Positions 18,489 through 25,786 of a stretch of DNA of 64,000 nt are shown in pieces. Each line of letters begins with the position of its first letter. Position 1 is the stretch's first letter. The DNA comes from Streptomyces seoulensis (lineage in GTDB: Bacteria > Actinomycetota > Actinomycetes > Streptomycetales > Streptomycetaceae): contig NZ_AP025667.1 of the NCBI RefSeq assembly GCF_022846655.1, positions 4,129,001 to 4,193,000 on the forward strand, in the 5' to 3' direction. The notes below the pieces were generated by a model, which worked only from the letters and a program-made list of their open reading frames with translations, was not told where the DNA came from and searched no databases. The translations under genes were made by a program, and so were the position numbers.

Positions 18489-19489
18489 CGGCTCTCTCCC
18501 CCGAGGTGAAGTGCGGTGACGGGTGCCTCGCGCCGGGCGGCGGCCGCGCGCAGGTCGCGCAGGAAGCGGCGGGCCCGCTGGAGCGGTGTGGGCGGCGGGG
18601 TGCGGTCGGCGCCGCGGGCGTAGCGGCGCTCCACGTAGTACTGGGCGACCGACAGCAGCGAGGTCAGCAGGACGTACCAGGCGGTGGCGACGAGCAGCAG
18701 CGGGATCACCCGGCCGTTGCGGCCGTAGACGACCTGGACCTGGTAGAACAGCTCGCCGATGGCCATCACGTAGACCACCGAGGTGCCCTTGAGCAGGCCG
18801 ATGATCTCGTTGCCGGCGGTGGGCAGGATGGCGCGCATGGCCTGGGGCAGCACGATCCGGCGGATCTGCCGCAGCCGGGGGATGCCCAGCGCGGCGGCGG
18901 CCTCGCGCTGACCGGCGTCGACGGAGAGGACGCCGCCCCGGACGATCTCGGCGGCGTAGGCGGCCTGGTGGAGGGTGAGGCCGATGACGGCGGCGCCGAT
19001 GGTGCCGATCAGGCTGTCGCTGTCGACGGACCAGAACACGGGCCCGAACGGGACGCCGACGCCGAGGCGTTCGTACAGGGCGCTCAGATTGAACCAGAAC
19101 ACCAACTGCACGATCATCGGGATGGAACGGAACACCCAGATGTAGGTCCAGGCGACGGTCTGGAGCACCGGGCTGTGCGAGAGCCGCATGAAGGCGAGCA
19201 CGGTGCCGAGGAGGAAGCCCAGAACCGTTGCGTAGGCGGTGAGTTGGAGGGTGACCCAGACGGCCTGGACGATCGTCTCGGACAGGACGTAGTCGCTGAA
19301 GACCCGCCATTCCCAGACCGGGTTGGTGGCGAGGCCGTGCGTGAACTGGGCGACCAGGACGAGCACGGCGGCGGCGCCGGCCCAGCGGGCGGGGTGCCGG
19401 GCGGGGACGACCTTGTAGGCGGCGGGGTCGTCGGCGGCGGGCGGGGCGTGGGGCGCGGCCGGGGCGGTTTCGGGGGCGGCGGTGGTCAT
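18485..19489 (-). CDS. Amino-acid-type ABC transporter permease (A)
   Basis: A 334-residue inner-membrane permease with an Ala/Pro-rich cytoplasmic N-terminus (about 1-30) and five or more membrane segments. The family loop that contacts the ATPase is visible as 'EAAAALGIPRLRQIRRIVLPQAMRAILP'. Other landmarks are 'VWVTLQLTAYATVLGFLLGTVLAF' and 'FRSIPMIVQLVFWFN'. It is very similar along its length to the divergently encoded permease at 22723-23712, which implies duplication. Confidence 0.94.
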   Translation of the reverse strand: MTTAAPETAPAAPHAPPAADDPAAYKVVPARHPARWAGAAAVLVLVAQFTHGLATNPVWEWRVFSDYVLSETIVQAVWVTLQLTAYATVLGFLLGTVLAFMRLSHSPVLQTVAWTYIWVFRSIPMIVQLVFWFNLSALYERLGVGVPFGPVFWSVDSDSLIGTIGAAVIGLTLHQAAYAAEIVRGGVLSVDAGQREAAAALGIPRLRQIRRIVLPQAMRAILPTAGNEIIGLLKGTSVVYVMAIGELFYQVQVVYGRNGRVIPLLLVATAWYVLLTSLLSVAQYYVERRYARGADRTPPPTPLQRARRFLRDLRAAAARREAPVTALHLGGESR

Positions 19490-19507
19490 GGTGGGTTCCG
19501 TCGCTTC

Positions 19508-20458
19508 TCAGGCGTGCTCGGGCGGGCTGATCCGCGAGTTCTCGATGGCGGAGCCGGTGGTGCCCCACTTCTTGAGGATGCGGTCGTAAGTACCGTTGCT
19601 GATCAGCTCGTTGACGGCCGCCTGGAACGCCTTGGTCAGCTTCGAGCCCTTCTTGAAGGCGAAGCCGACGTCGAGGCGGTGGTACTCGCCGAGGAAGGCG
19701 GTGTGGGCGGCGGGCTGGGCGGCCTGGTAGCGCAGGCCGTTGATGGTCGACATGATCACGTCGATACGGCCCTGCTGGAGCGCGGTGACGGTCGCCCCGT
19801 TCTCCGAGTACACCTTCACCTCGTACGGCTTCTTGCCGGCCTTGGCGCACACCCCCTTCTGCGCGGCGAGGGTGGCCTCGAAGGTGGTGCCGGCATTGAT
19901 GCCGACGGTGCGGCCGCAGAGCTGGGTCAGCTCGGTGATCTTCTTGCCGAACGAGGTGTCGCCCTGCTTCACCGCGAAGCCCTGGCCGTCGTCGATGTAG
20001 GTGACGAAGTCGATGGTCTTCAGGCGCTCGGTGGTGACGCCGAAGTTGCCGGTACCCACGTCGTACTTGCCGCTGCCGAGGGCGGGGAGGATGGTCTCGA
20101 AGGAGGCGTCCTGCCGCTGCAGCTTGATGCCGAGCACCTTGGCCACCGCCGCGGCGATGTCGATGTCCTGGCCCTGGGGCGCGCGGGAGCCGTCCGGATA
20201 GTACGCGGAAGGCGGCGCGCCGACCGAACTGCCGATGCGCAGAGCCCCCTTGGCGCGGACGTCCGAGGGCAGCAGGGCCGCGGCGGAGTCGACCTTGCGG
20301 ACGGCCGCGACGGGGTCGGCGGTCGGCGCGGGCGAGCCGCCCGCTGCGGTCGCCTCGGCGGGGTCGCCGGAGCCGCACCCGGTCAGGGCCAGCAGGGGCA
20401 GGAGCGCGGCGGCGGCCGCGAGCGGGCGCGTGCGGCCGGGGATGCCGGGGAGCTTCAC
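19508..20458 (-). CDS. Amino-acid-type ABC transporter substrate-binding lipoprotein (A)
   Basis: A 316-residue family 3 solute-binding lipoprotein with signal peptide and lipobox 'LTGC' near residue 27. The mature domain shows 'GQDIDIAAAVAKVLGIKLQ', 'KYDVGTGNFGVTTERLKTIDFVTYIDDG' and 'QQGRIDVIMSTINGLRYQ'. Its ATG overlaps the stop of the upstream GNAT gene (ATGA). With the paralogue at 16707-17687 it gives this importer two binding proteins, possibly for different solutes. Confidence 0.93.
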   Translation of the reverse strand: MKLPGIPGRTRPLAAAAALLPLLALTGCGSGDPAEATAAGGSPAPTADPVAAVRKVDSAAALLPSDVRAKGALRIGSSVGAPPSAYYPDGSRAPQGQDIDIAAAVAKVLGIKLQRQDASFETILPALGSGKYDVGTGNFGVTTERLKTIDFVTYIDDGQGFAVKQGDTSFGKKITELTQLCGRTVGINAGTTFEATLAAQKGVCAKAGKKPYEVKVYSENGATVTALQQGRIDVIMSTINGLRYQAAQPAAHTAFLGEYHRLDVGFAFKKGSKLTKAFQAAVNELISNGTYDRILKKWGTTGSAIENSRISPPEHA

Positions 20459-21045
20459 TGGGCGGTGGCCTTTCCGGTGCGGATGTCTGTCCCGAGGTCG
20501 CTCTCGGGGTGTCTGTTCTCGGGGCGTCTGTTCTCGGGGTGTCTGTTCTCGGGATGCCTTTCGAGGTGCTTCTCGAAGGGCAGTGGACCGATGGACTCCG
20601 GGTCGGCCTCGGTGTCGAAGAGCGGGCGGTAGCCGGAGTTCAGATACAGGGCGCGGGCCTCGGGCTGGCGGGGTCCGGTGGTGAGGTAGATCCGCTCGTA
20701 ACCGCGGGCGCGGGCCTCGCGTTCCAGCTCGGCGACGACCTCGCGGGCGAGGCCCCGGCGACGGTGGCCGGAGTGGGTCCAGATCCGCTTCAGCTCGGCG
20801 GTGTCCGCGTCGTACCGGCGGAAGGCCCCGCCCGCGACGGGTTCGCCGCCCTCCAGGATCAGCAGGAGGAGGCCGCCGTGCGGCGCGGTGAACTCCTCGT
20901 CGGGGTAGCGGGCGAGTTCGGCGTGCGCGTCCTTGCCGTAGCGGGCGGAGTACTCGTCGCCGAGTTCACGCAGCAGGGGGCGTACGCGTGGGTCGGAGAC
21001 GGTCACCTGGACGACCGACCGCGCGGAGAGGGCGGGCAGGCTCAC
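20455..21045 (-). CDS. GNAT family N-acetyltransferase with repeat tail
   Basis: A 196-residue GNAT protein. The acetyl-CoA loop is 'HRRRGLAREVVAELEREARARGY' near residue 95, followed by 'IYLTTGPRQPEARALYLNSGYRPLFD'. The domain ends near residue 160. Behind it lies a tail of four pentapeptides (HPENR, HPENR, RPENR, HPES-) encoded by a 15-bp tandem repeat. The GTG start at 21045 overlaps the stop of the upstream oxygenase (GTGA). Its place between a sulfonate monooxygenase and a binding protein suggests it acetylates an organosulfur intermediate or an amine released from it. Confidence 0.88.
   Translation of the reverse strand: MSLPALSARSVVQVTVSDPRVRPLLRELGDEYSARYGKDAHAELARYPDEEFTAPHGGLLLLILEGGEPVAGGAFRRYDADTAELKRIWTHSGHRRRGLAREVVAELEREARARGYERIYLTTGPRQPEARALYLNSGYRPLFDTEADPESIGPLPFEKHLERHPENRHPENRRPENRHPESDLGTDIRTGKATAQ
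20502..20561 (-). repeat. 15-bp tandem repeat in the GNAT gene 3' end, 4 units
   Basis: Four units of the + strand pattern TCTCGGGGTGTCTGT begin at 20502, 20517, 20532 and 20547; the second differs by one base and the fourth by a few. They encode His-Pro-Glu-Asn-Arg pentapeptides. Three units use AGA for arginine, a codon that is rare in high-GC Streptomyces genes, which fits recent copying at DNA level rather than selection of codons. Confidence 0.93.
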
Positions 21046-22169
21046 TCGCCCACCGCCGTGAGCGGTCCGGTGCCGCCGGCCGCGCGGGCGGCGTCGCGCT
21101 TGGCGACCTCCTCGCGGACGATCGGGATCACATGGCGGCCGAAGTCGATGGCGTCGCCCAGCAGGTCGTAACCGCGGGCGGAGAGGATGTCGACGCCGAG
21201 GTCGTAGTAGTCGAGCAGGGCCGCCGCGACCGTCTCCGGGGTGCCGACGAGGGCGTTGGAGTTGCCCGCGCCGCCGGTCGCGGCGGCGGTCGGGGTCCAC
21301 AGGGCGCGGTCGTAGCGCTCGCCCGCCTCCGCGATGGCGATCAGGCGCTGCGAACCGGTGTTCTCGGGGGCGCCGCCGCGGCGATGCCGGACGAGGCCCG
21401 CCTCACGGCGCTGCTTGATCGCGCCGACCGTGCGGTGCGCCTTCTCCCAGGCCAGTTCCTCGGTGGGGGCGATGATCGGACGGAAGGCGACCTGGATGCG
21501 GGGTACGTCGGTACGGCCTGCCTCGCGGGCGGCGGCCTTGACCTTCTCGATCTGCGCGGCGGTCTCGGCCAACGGCTCGCCCCACAGGCAGTAGATGTCG
21601 GCCTCGGCGCCGCCGGCGGCGTACGCGGCGGGCGAGGAGCCGCCGAACGAGACTCCGGGGCGCGGCTGTTGGACGGGGAAGACGTCGCTGACGAAGTCGT
21701 GGAACCGGTAGTGCTCGCCCTCGTGGTCGAACGCCTCGTGGGTGGTCCAGATCTTCTTGACGAGTCCGATGTACTCACGGGTACGTGCGTAGCGCTCGTC
21801 CTTGGTGAGGGTGTCGCCCTCGCGGCCCTGTTCGTGGTCGTTGCCGCCGGTGATGAAGTGGACGGTGAGCCGGCCCTCGCTGATCTGGTCGAGGGTGGCG
21901 AAGGTCTTGGCGGCGAAGGTGGGGTACGAGACGTTCGGCCGGTGGGCGAGCAGCAGTTGGAGCCGGTCGGTGCGGGCAGCGATGTACGCGGCGGCGGGCG
22001 CCGGGTCCGGGGAGCCGGAACCGTAGGCGAACAGCACCCGGTCCCAGCCGTGGTCCTCGTGGGCCCGGGCGAGGCGGAGGGTGTAGTCCTTGTCGAAGGC
22101 CGCGCCGGAGCGCGGGGTGGTTTCGGAGCCGTCGTTGGTCGCGGCTATGCCGAGGAACTCCACAGGCAT
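21042..22169 (-). CDS. SsuD-like FMNH2-dependent alkanesulfonate monooxygenase
   Basis: A 375-residue luciferase-like enzyme close in size and pattern to SsuD: 'HEDHGWDRVLFAYGSGSPDP', 'LQLLLAHRPNVSYPTFAAKTFATLDQISEGRLTVHFITGG', 'DERYARTREYIGLVKKIW', 'PGVSFGGSSPAAYAAGGAEADIYCLWGEP'. SsuD oxidises alkanesulfonates to aldehyde and sulfite with FMNH2, here supplied by SsuE at the operon's end. First protein gene of the ten-gene operon, 209 bases downstream of a cysteine leader peptide. The exact sulfonate range cannot be read from sequence. Confidence 0.9.
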   Translation of the reverse strand: MPVEFLGIAATNDGSETTPRSGAAFDKDYTLRLARAHEDHGWDRVLFAYGSGSPDPAPAAAYIAARTDRLQLLLAHRPNVSYPTFAAKTFATLDQISEGRLTVHFITGGNDHEQGREGDTLTKDERYARTREYIGLVKKIWTTHEAFDHEGEHYRFHDFVSDVFPVQQPRPGVSFGGSSPAAYAAGGAEADIYCLWGEPLAETAAQIEKVKAAAREAGRTDVPRIQVAFRPIIAPTEELAWEKAHRTVGAIKQRREAGLVRHRRGGAPENTGSQRLIAIAEAGERYDRALWTPTAAATGGAGNSNALVGTPETVAAALLDYYDLGVDILSARGYDLLGDAIDFGRHVIPIVREEVAKRDAARAAGGTGPLTAVGE

Positions 22170-22351
22170 GAGTGAGCCTTTCCGGCGAAAGAGCGCAGGC
22201 GTGTGGCACTGAACTGCCGTACATGCGGCTAGATATGACGCAGCATCAGAAAAGCGGGCGTGACGACGTCGGGCGTCGGGAAGAAAGGTGCGGCGGCAGC
22301 GCGCGAGGGGGTGGGCATCGGCCCGCGCCGGGGTTCGCCGGCGGAGGGAAA

Positions 22352-22369
22352 GGGCCGGTCAGACGGCCC
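22352..22369 (-). promoter_or_regulatory. Hairpin with attenuator layout after leader peptide 1
   Basis: On the transcribed strand GGGCCG pairs with CGGCCC around a six-base loop, and the stem is followed directly by TTTCCC. It begins nine bases after the leader peptide stop. A second six-bp hairpin (CGCCGG / CCGGCG, 22326-22343) follows. The arrangement of short Cys-ending ORF and then hairpin is what an attenuator would need; whether it ends transcription or hides a ribosome site is unknown. Confidence 0.45.
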
Positions 22370-22378
22370 GCTGCCGAG

Positions 22379-22456
22379 TCAGGCGCAACACGAGGACGAC
22401 CACACTCGACCGAAGTCGATGTGATCGCGCGTGACCAAGCGCTGCTGGGCATCCAT
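22379..22456 (-). CDS. Putative cysteine leader peptide, upstream of the ssuD-type operon
   Basis: A 25-residue ORF with the core 'RDHIDFGRV' followed by 'SSSCCA' at the C-terminus. This fits the pattern of actinobacterial sulfur-gene leader peptides (R-x-H-[IV]-D-[LF]-x-R-V, then Ser/Ala and one or more cysteines at the end). Such peptides let ribosome stalling at Cys codons report cysteine shortage. The adjacent TGT TGC codons sit just before the stop. A promoter-like pair ends seven bases before the ATG, so the message is probably leaderless. The SsuD-like gene starts 209 bases downstream. Confidence 0.75.
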   Translation of the reverse strand: MDAQQRLVTRDHIDFGRVWSSSCCA

Positions 22457-22462
22457 GCGGTC

Positions 22463-22492
22463 AATTGAGCAGCGCATCTCGCTTTTCGTCAA
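22463..22492 (-). promoter_or_regulatory. Possible promoter of leader peptide 1 and the ten-gene operon
   Basis: On the minus strand TTGACG (22487-22492) is followed after 18 bases by TCAATT (22463-22468). The -35 box is close to the housekeeping consensus; the -10 box lacks the usual TA start. Transcription would begin within a base or two of the leader ATG at 22456. Confidence 0.4.
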
Positions 22493-22538
22493 CCCATGAC
22501 CGCATGCCGGACCACAACCGACCTCGCTCCGGGCGTGG

Positions 22539-22569
22539 TTGACAGACGCGTGCGGTGCGCACGTACGAT
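22539..22569 (+). promoter_or_regulatory. Possible promoter for the divergent permease/FAD operon
   Basis: A perfect TTGACA (22539-22544) and TACGAT (22564-22569) lie 19 bases apart on the + strand, about 150 bases before the permease ATG. The spacing is longer than usual. No cysteine leader peptide is visible between this promoter and the permease, in contrast to the two minus-strand sulfur operons. Confidence 0.45.
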
Positions 22570-22722
22570 CGGCAGCGGACGGACCCGCCTCACGGCGTGC
22601 CCCTCCGGTCGCGTTGAGGGACGCGGCACGTGACGACGCAGGCCACCGGCCGCACCGTACGCGAGTACGCGTGCCACCGGACGGTCGCCCACGTCCGCAC
22701 CTCCCTCCCGGAGCGTCTACCG

Positions 22723-23712
22723 ATGGCCACGCCTTCCGACACAACCTCCACCCCTCTTCTGAAGCCTCCGACGGCCGCGCCGCCGTCCGACGACACCGAG
22801 CTGCCCCGGATCGTGCCGCGCCGGCACCTCGGCCGCTGGATCGCGGCCGCCTTCGCCCTGCTGGTCCTGGCCATGGTGCTCAACTCCGTGGTCCGCAACG
22901 ACGCCTTCCAGTGGCAGGTGGTGGGGCAGTACTTCACCACCGCCGCCGTGCTCGACGGACTGCTGCTGACCCTGTGGCTGACGGCCGCCGTGATGGTGCT
23001 GGCGTTCCTGCTCGGCACCGGGATCGCGGTGCTCCGCCTCTCCGCCAACCCGGTGCTGCGCACCCTGAGCTGGGGCTATGTGTGGATCTTCCGGTCGACA
23101 CCGCTGCTGGTGCAGTTGCTGTTCTGGTTCAACATCGGCGCGCTGTACCCGACGCTCGGCATAGGCATCCCGTTCGGCCCCGAGTTCGTCAGCGTCAGGA
23201 CCGTGAACCTGCTCGGGCCGACCCTGACCGCGCTGATCGGCCTGACCCTGCACGAGACGGCGTACGCGGCCGAGGTGGTCCGGGGCGGCATCCTGTCGGT
23301 GGACGCCGGGCAGACCGAGGCGGCACAGGCGCTGGGCCTCGGCAGATGGCGCACCCTGCGCAGGATCGTCGTCCCGCAGGCGATGCGGTCCATCGTGCCC
23401 ACGGCAGGCAACATGCTGATCGGCACCCTGAAGGGCACCAGCATCGTCAGCGTGCTCGCCGTGCACGACCTGCTGTTCTCCGTCCAGTTGATCTACAACC
23501 GGACCTACCAGGTCATCCCGCTGCTGCTGGTCGCCACGGTCTGGTACATCGCCGTGACCTCGGTGCTCAGCGTGGGGCAGTACCACGTGGAGCGGTACTA
23601 CGGCCGGGGCGCCGCACGCTCCCTGCCGCCCACCCCGCTCGCCCGGCTCGGCCCCTGGCTCACCGTGCTGCGCGCCCGGACCCGTCGCGCCTCCCTCGGC
23701 GGTGACCGGTGA
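22723..23712 (+). CDS. Amino-acid-type ABC transporter permease (B)
   Basis: A 329-residue permease nearly parallel to the one at 18485-19489: 'LLTLWLTAAVMVLAFLLGTGIAVLRLS', 'IFRSTPLLVQLLFWFNIGALYPTLGIGIPFG', and the ATPase-docking loop 'EAAQALGLGRWRTLRRIVVPQAMRSIVP'. The ATG at 22723 follows GGAG by ten bases; an in-frame GTG at 22630 would add 31 unconserved residues. No ATPase or binding protein accompanies it, so it may use those encoded on the opposite strand. It overlaps the next gene by four bases. Confidence 0.92.
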   Translation: MATPSDTTSTPLLKPPTAAPPSDDTELPRIVPRRHLGRWIAAAFALLVLAMVLNSVVRNDAFQWQVVGQYFTTAAVLDGLLLTLWLTAAVMVLAFLLGTGIAVLRLSANPVLRTLSWGYVWIFRSTPLLVQLLFWFNIGALYPTLGIGIPFGPEFVSVRTVNLLGPTLTALIGLTLHETAYAAEVVRGGILSVDAGQTEAAQALGLGRWRTLRRIVVPQAMRSIVPTAGNMLIGTLKGTSIVSVLAVHDLLFSVQLIYNRTYQVIPLLLVATVWYIAVTSVLSVGQYHVERYYGRGAARSLPPTPLARLGPWLTVLRARTRRASLGGDR

Positions 23713-25736
23713 GCACGCGCATCCTGGTGATCGTCGGCGCGGGGCCGCGCGCCACCGGACTGCTGGAGCGCATCGGCGCAAGCGCGCCCGAACTCTGGTC
23801 CGGTGCTCATGAGTTGCGCGTCCATCTGGTGGACCCGCATCCGCCCGGTCCGGGCCGGGTCTGGCGGCACGAGCAGTCGCCGCTGCTGCGGATGAACTCC
23901 ATGGCCGAGGACGTCACCATGTTCACCGACGAGACCTCCACCCTGGACGGTCCGGTGCGTCCCGGCCCCTCACTCGCCGAGTGGGCCGCCCAGTTCACCG
24001 GGCCGGACGCCCCGCGTTTCACCCCGTACGCCGAACCGGCCGACCCGGAGGTGCTCGCCGAGCTGCGGAGCCTGGACGCGGCCGGCTTCCCCACCCGGCG
24101 GGCGCAGAGCGCCTATCTGGACTGGGTGTTCCGCAGGGCGCTGGCCGATCTGCCGCCCTCGGTCACCGTCGAGTGGCACCGCACCACCGCGACCGCGGTC
24201 ACCGGCCCGGCCGACGGCGCCCAGGAGGTCCGCCTGGCCGGCCGGAGCGAGCCGCTGCGGGCCGACCTGGTGGTGCTGACCCAGGGCCACCTGGGTTCGA
24301 CCCCCGTCCCGGCGCACCGGGTCCACTCCGACTTCGCCCGGCGGCACGGCCGCTTCCATCTGCCGCCCGCCTTCTCCGCCGACGCCGACCTGTCGGGGGT
24401 GCGCCCCGGCGAGCAGGTGGTCCTACGGGGCTTCGGGCTGGCCTTCATCGACCTGATGGTGCTGCTCACCGAGGGCCGCGGCGGCGCCTACCGTACCGAG
24501 CCGGACGGCACGCTGACCTACCTCCCCTCCGGCCGCGAACCGGTCCTGCACGTCGGCTCGCGGCGCGGGGTGCCGTACCACGCCAAGACCGGGTACCGGC
24601 TCCAGGGACCCCGGCCCCCGCTCCCCCGCCACTTCGGCCCGGAGGCGATCGACGCGCTGGCCGCCGGGGGCGGGCCGCTCGACCTGCGGCGCGACGTGTG
24701 GCCGCTGATGGCCAAGGAGATCGGGTTCGGGCACTACCACGAGCTGTTCCACGCCCACCCCGAGCGCACCGCCATGCCCTGGCCGGAGTTCCTGGCCGCC
24801 TACGACCGGTTCGGCTGGTACTCCGCCCGGTTGGCCGGTCTGGTCGCCACCGCCGTGCCCGACCCCGCCGACCGGCTCGACTTCGAGGCGCTGGACAGGC
24901 CGCTGGACGGCCTTGTCTTCGACACCCCGGAAGCCTTCCAGGAGCACCTGCGCGCCTACGCCCGAAAGGACGTGGCCCGCCGCGAGGACCCGGAGCACAG
25001 CGCCGACCTCGGCGCGTTCCTCGCCCTGCTCTCCATATACGGCCAACTGCCCGGCCTGGTCGCCTCCGGGCGGCTGACGGCCCGCTCCCTGGCGGACGGC
25101 CTGGACGGCTGGTGGCACGGTTTCTTCAGCTTCCTGGCCTCCGGCCCGCCCGGCTTCCGGCTGCGCGAGCTGGACGCGCTGTCCCGCGCCGGTGTGGTGC
25201 GCTTCCTCGGCGCGGACGTCCGGGTCGGCACGGACGAGGCCACGGGCACCTTCACCGCGACGAGTCCCACGGTGCCGGGTCACACCGTGCACGCGACCGC
25301 GCTGATCGAGGCGTATCTGCCGGGCCCGAACCTAGACCGCACCGAGGACCCGCTGCTGCGGCACCTGCACCGCACGGGAGCGCTCGCGGAGGAGGTGGTG
25401 GCCGACGGTACGCACCGGCACCGGTCCGGGCGGATCACCGTCTCCCCCGCCGACGGCCACCTCCTCGACCCCGGCCTGGGCCGGCCCCACCCCCGCCGGA
25501 TCGCCCTGGGCGCCCCCACCGACAGCCGGGCCATCGCCGCCTTCGCCCGCCCCCGCACCGACGCGCCCGCCTTCCGGCAGAACGACGCGGTGGCCAGGGC
25601 GGTGCTGCGGGCACTGGACGCCGAACCGGAGCCACATGTGGGGGATCCACATGTGCGAGATCCACATGCGCGGGAGCCACATGTGGGGGAGCCACATGTA
25701 CCGGGTCCGGTCGACCGCGCGCGGGTCGGGGGCTGA
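23709..25736 (+). CDS. FAD/NAD(P)-binding protein of the NAD_binding_9 type, with repeat tail
   Basis: A 675-residue flavoprotein. The N-terminal 'ILVIVGAGPRATGLLERI' is a dinucleotide-binding fold of the FAD-NAD(P) family; 'GRVWRHEQSPLLRMNSMAEDVTMFTDE' near residue 50 and 'QVVLRGFGLAFIDLMVLLTEGRGG' near 240 are typical. The domain ends near residue 640 and is followed by five P-H-V-x-x pentapeptides encoded by a 15-bp repeat. The reaction is unknown. Its operon with a sulfur-type permease suggests oxidation or reduction of an imported organosulfur compound. Confidence 0.88.
   Translation: MSTRILVIVGAGPRATGLLERIGASAPELWSGAHELRVHLVDPHPPGPGRVWRHEQSPLLRMNSMAEDVTMFTDETSTLDGPVRPGPSLAEWAAQFTGPDAPRFTPYAEPADPEVLAELRSLDAAGFPTRRAQSAYLDWVFRRALADLPPSVTVEWHRTTATAVTGPADGAQEVRLAGRSEPLRADLVVLTQGHLGSTPVPAHRVHSDFARRHGRFHLPPAFSADADLSGVRPGEQVVLRGFGLAFIDLMVLLTEGRGGAYRTEPDGTLTYLPSGREPVLHVGSRRGVPYHAKTGYRLQGPRPPLPRHFGPEAIDALAAGGGPLDLRRDVWPLMAKEIGFGHYHELFHAHPERTAMPWPEFLAAYDRFGWYSARLAGLVATAVPDPADRLDFEALDRPLDGLVFDTPEAFQEHLRAYARKDVARREDPEHSADLGAFLALLSIYGQLPGLVASGRLTARSLADGLDGWWHGFFSFLASGPPGFRLRELDALSRAGVVRFLGADVRVGTDEATGTFTATSPTVPGHTVHATALIEAYLPGPNLDRTEDPLLRHLHRTGALAEEVVADGTHRHRSGRITVSPADGHLLDPGLGRPHPRRIALGAPTDSRAIAAFARPRTDAPAFRQNDAVARAVLRALDAEPEPHVGDPHVRDPHAREPHVGEPHVPGPVDRARVGG
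25632..25706 (+). repeat. 15-bp tandem repeat in the FAD-protein gene 3' end, 5 units
   Basis: Five units begin at 25632 and repeat every 15 bases; each begins CCACATG and the best copies read CCACATGTGGGGGAT. They encode P-H-V-G-D, P-H-V-R-D, P-H-A-R-E, P-H-V-G-E and P-H-V-P-G near the C-terminus. The same CCACATG core with the same 15-bp period makes up the cvnA repeat 18 kb away, but there it is read in another codon phase. Confidence 0.95.
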
Positions 25737-25744
25737 TGTACGAG

Positions 25745-25775
25745 GGGGCTGCCCGGACCATGACCGGGCAGCCCC
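25745..25775. terminator. Bidirectional terminator
   Basis: A perfect 12-bp stem (GGGGCTGCCCGG at 25745-25756 and its complement at 25764-25775) encloses a seven-base loop. It lies between the convergent FAD-protein and TauD-like genes, nine and twelve bases from their stops, where a shared terminator is expected. Confidence 0.85.
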
Positions 25776-25786
25776 TCCGTATGCGC

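Noticed and set aside
17724..20378. A single 884-codon minus-strand frame spanning two ABC genes
   Set aside because: Only its last 254 codons are real (the ATPase); the rest is an out-of-frame reading of the permease and binding-protein genes.
22170..22378. SAM or other sulfur riboswitch upstream of the SsuD-like gene
   Set aside because: No conserved riboswitch core could be traced; a Cys-ending leader ORF and simple hairpins explain the region better.
22630..22722. A third cysteine leader peptide ahead of the divergent permease
   Set aside because: Reading frames between the promoter and the permease lack the R-x-H-[IV]-D core and a Cys-rich end.
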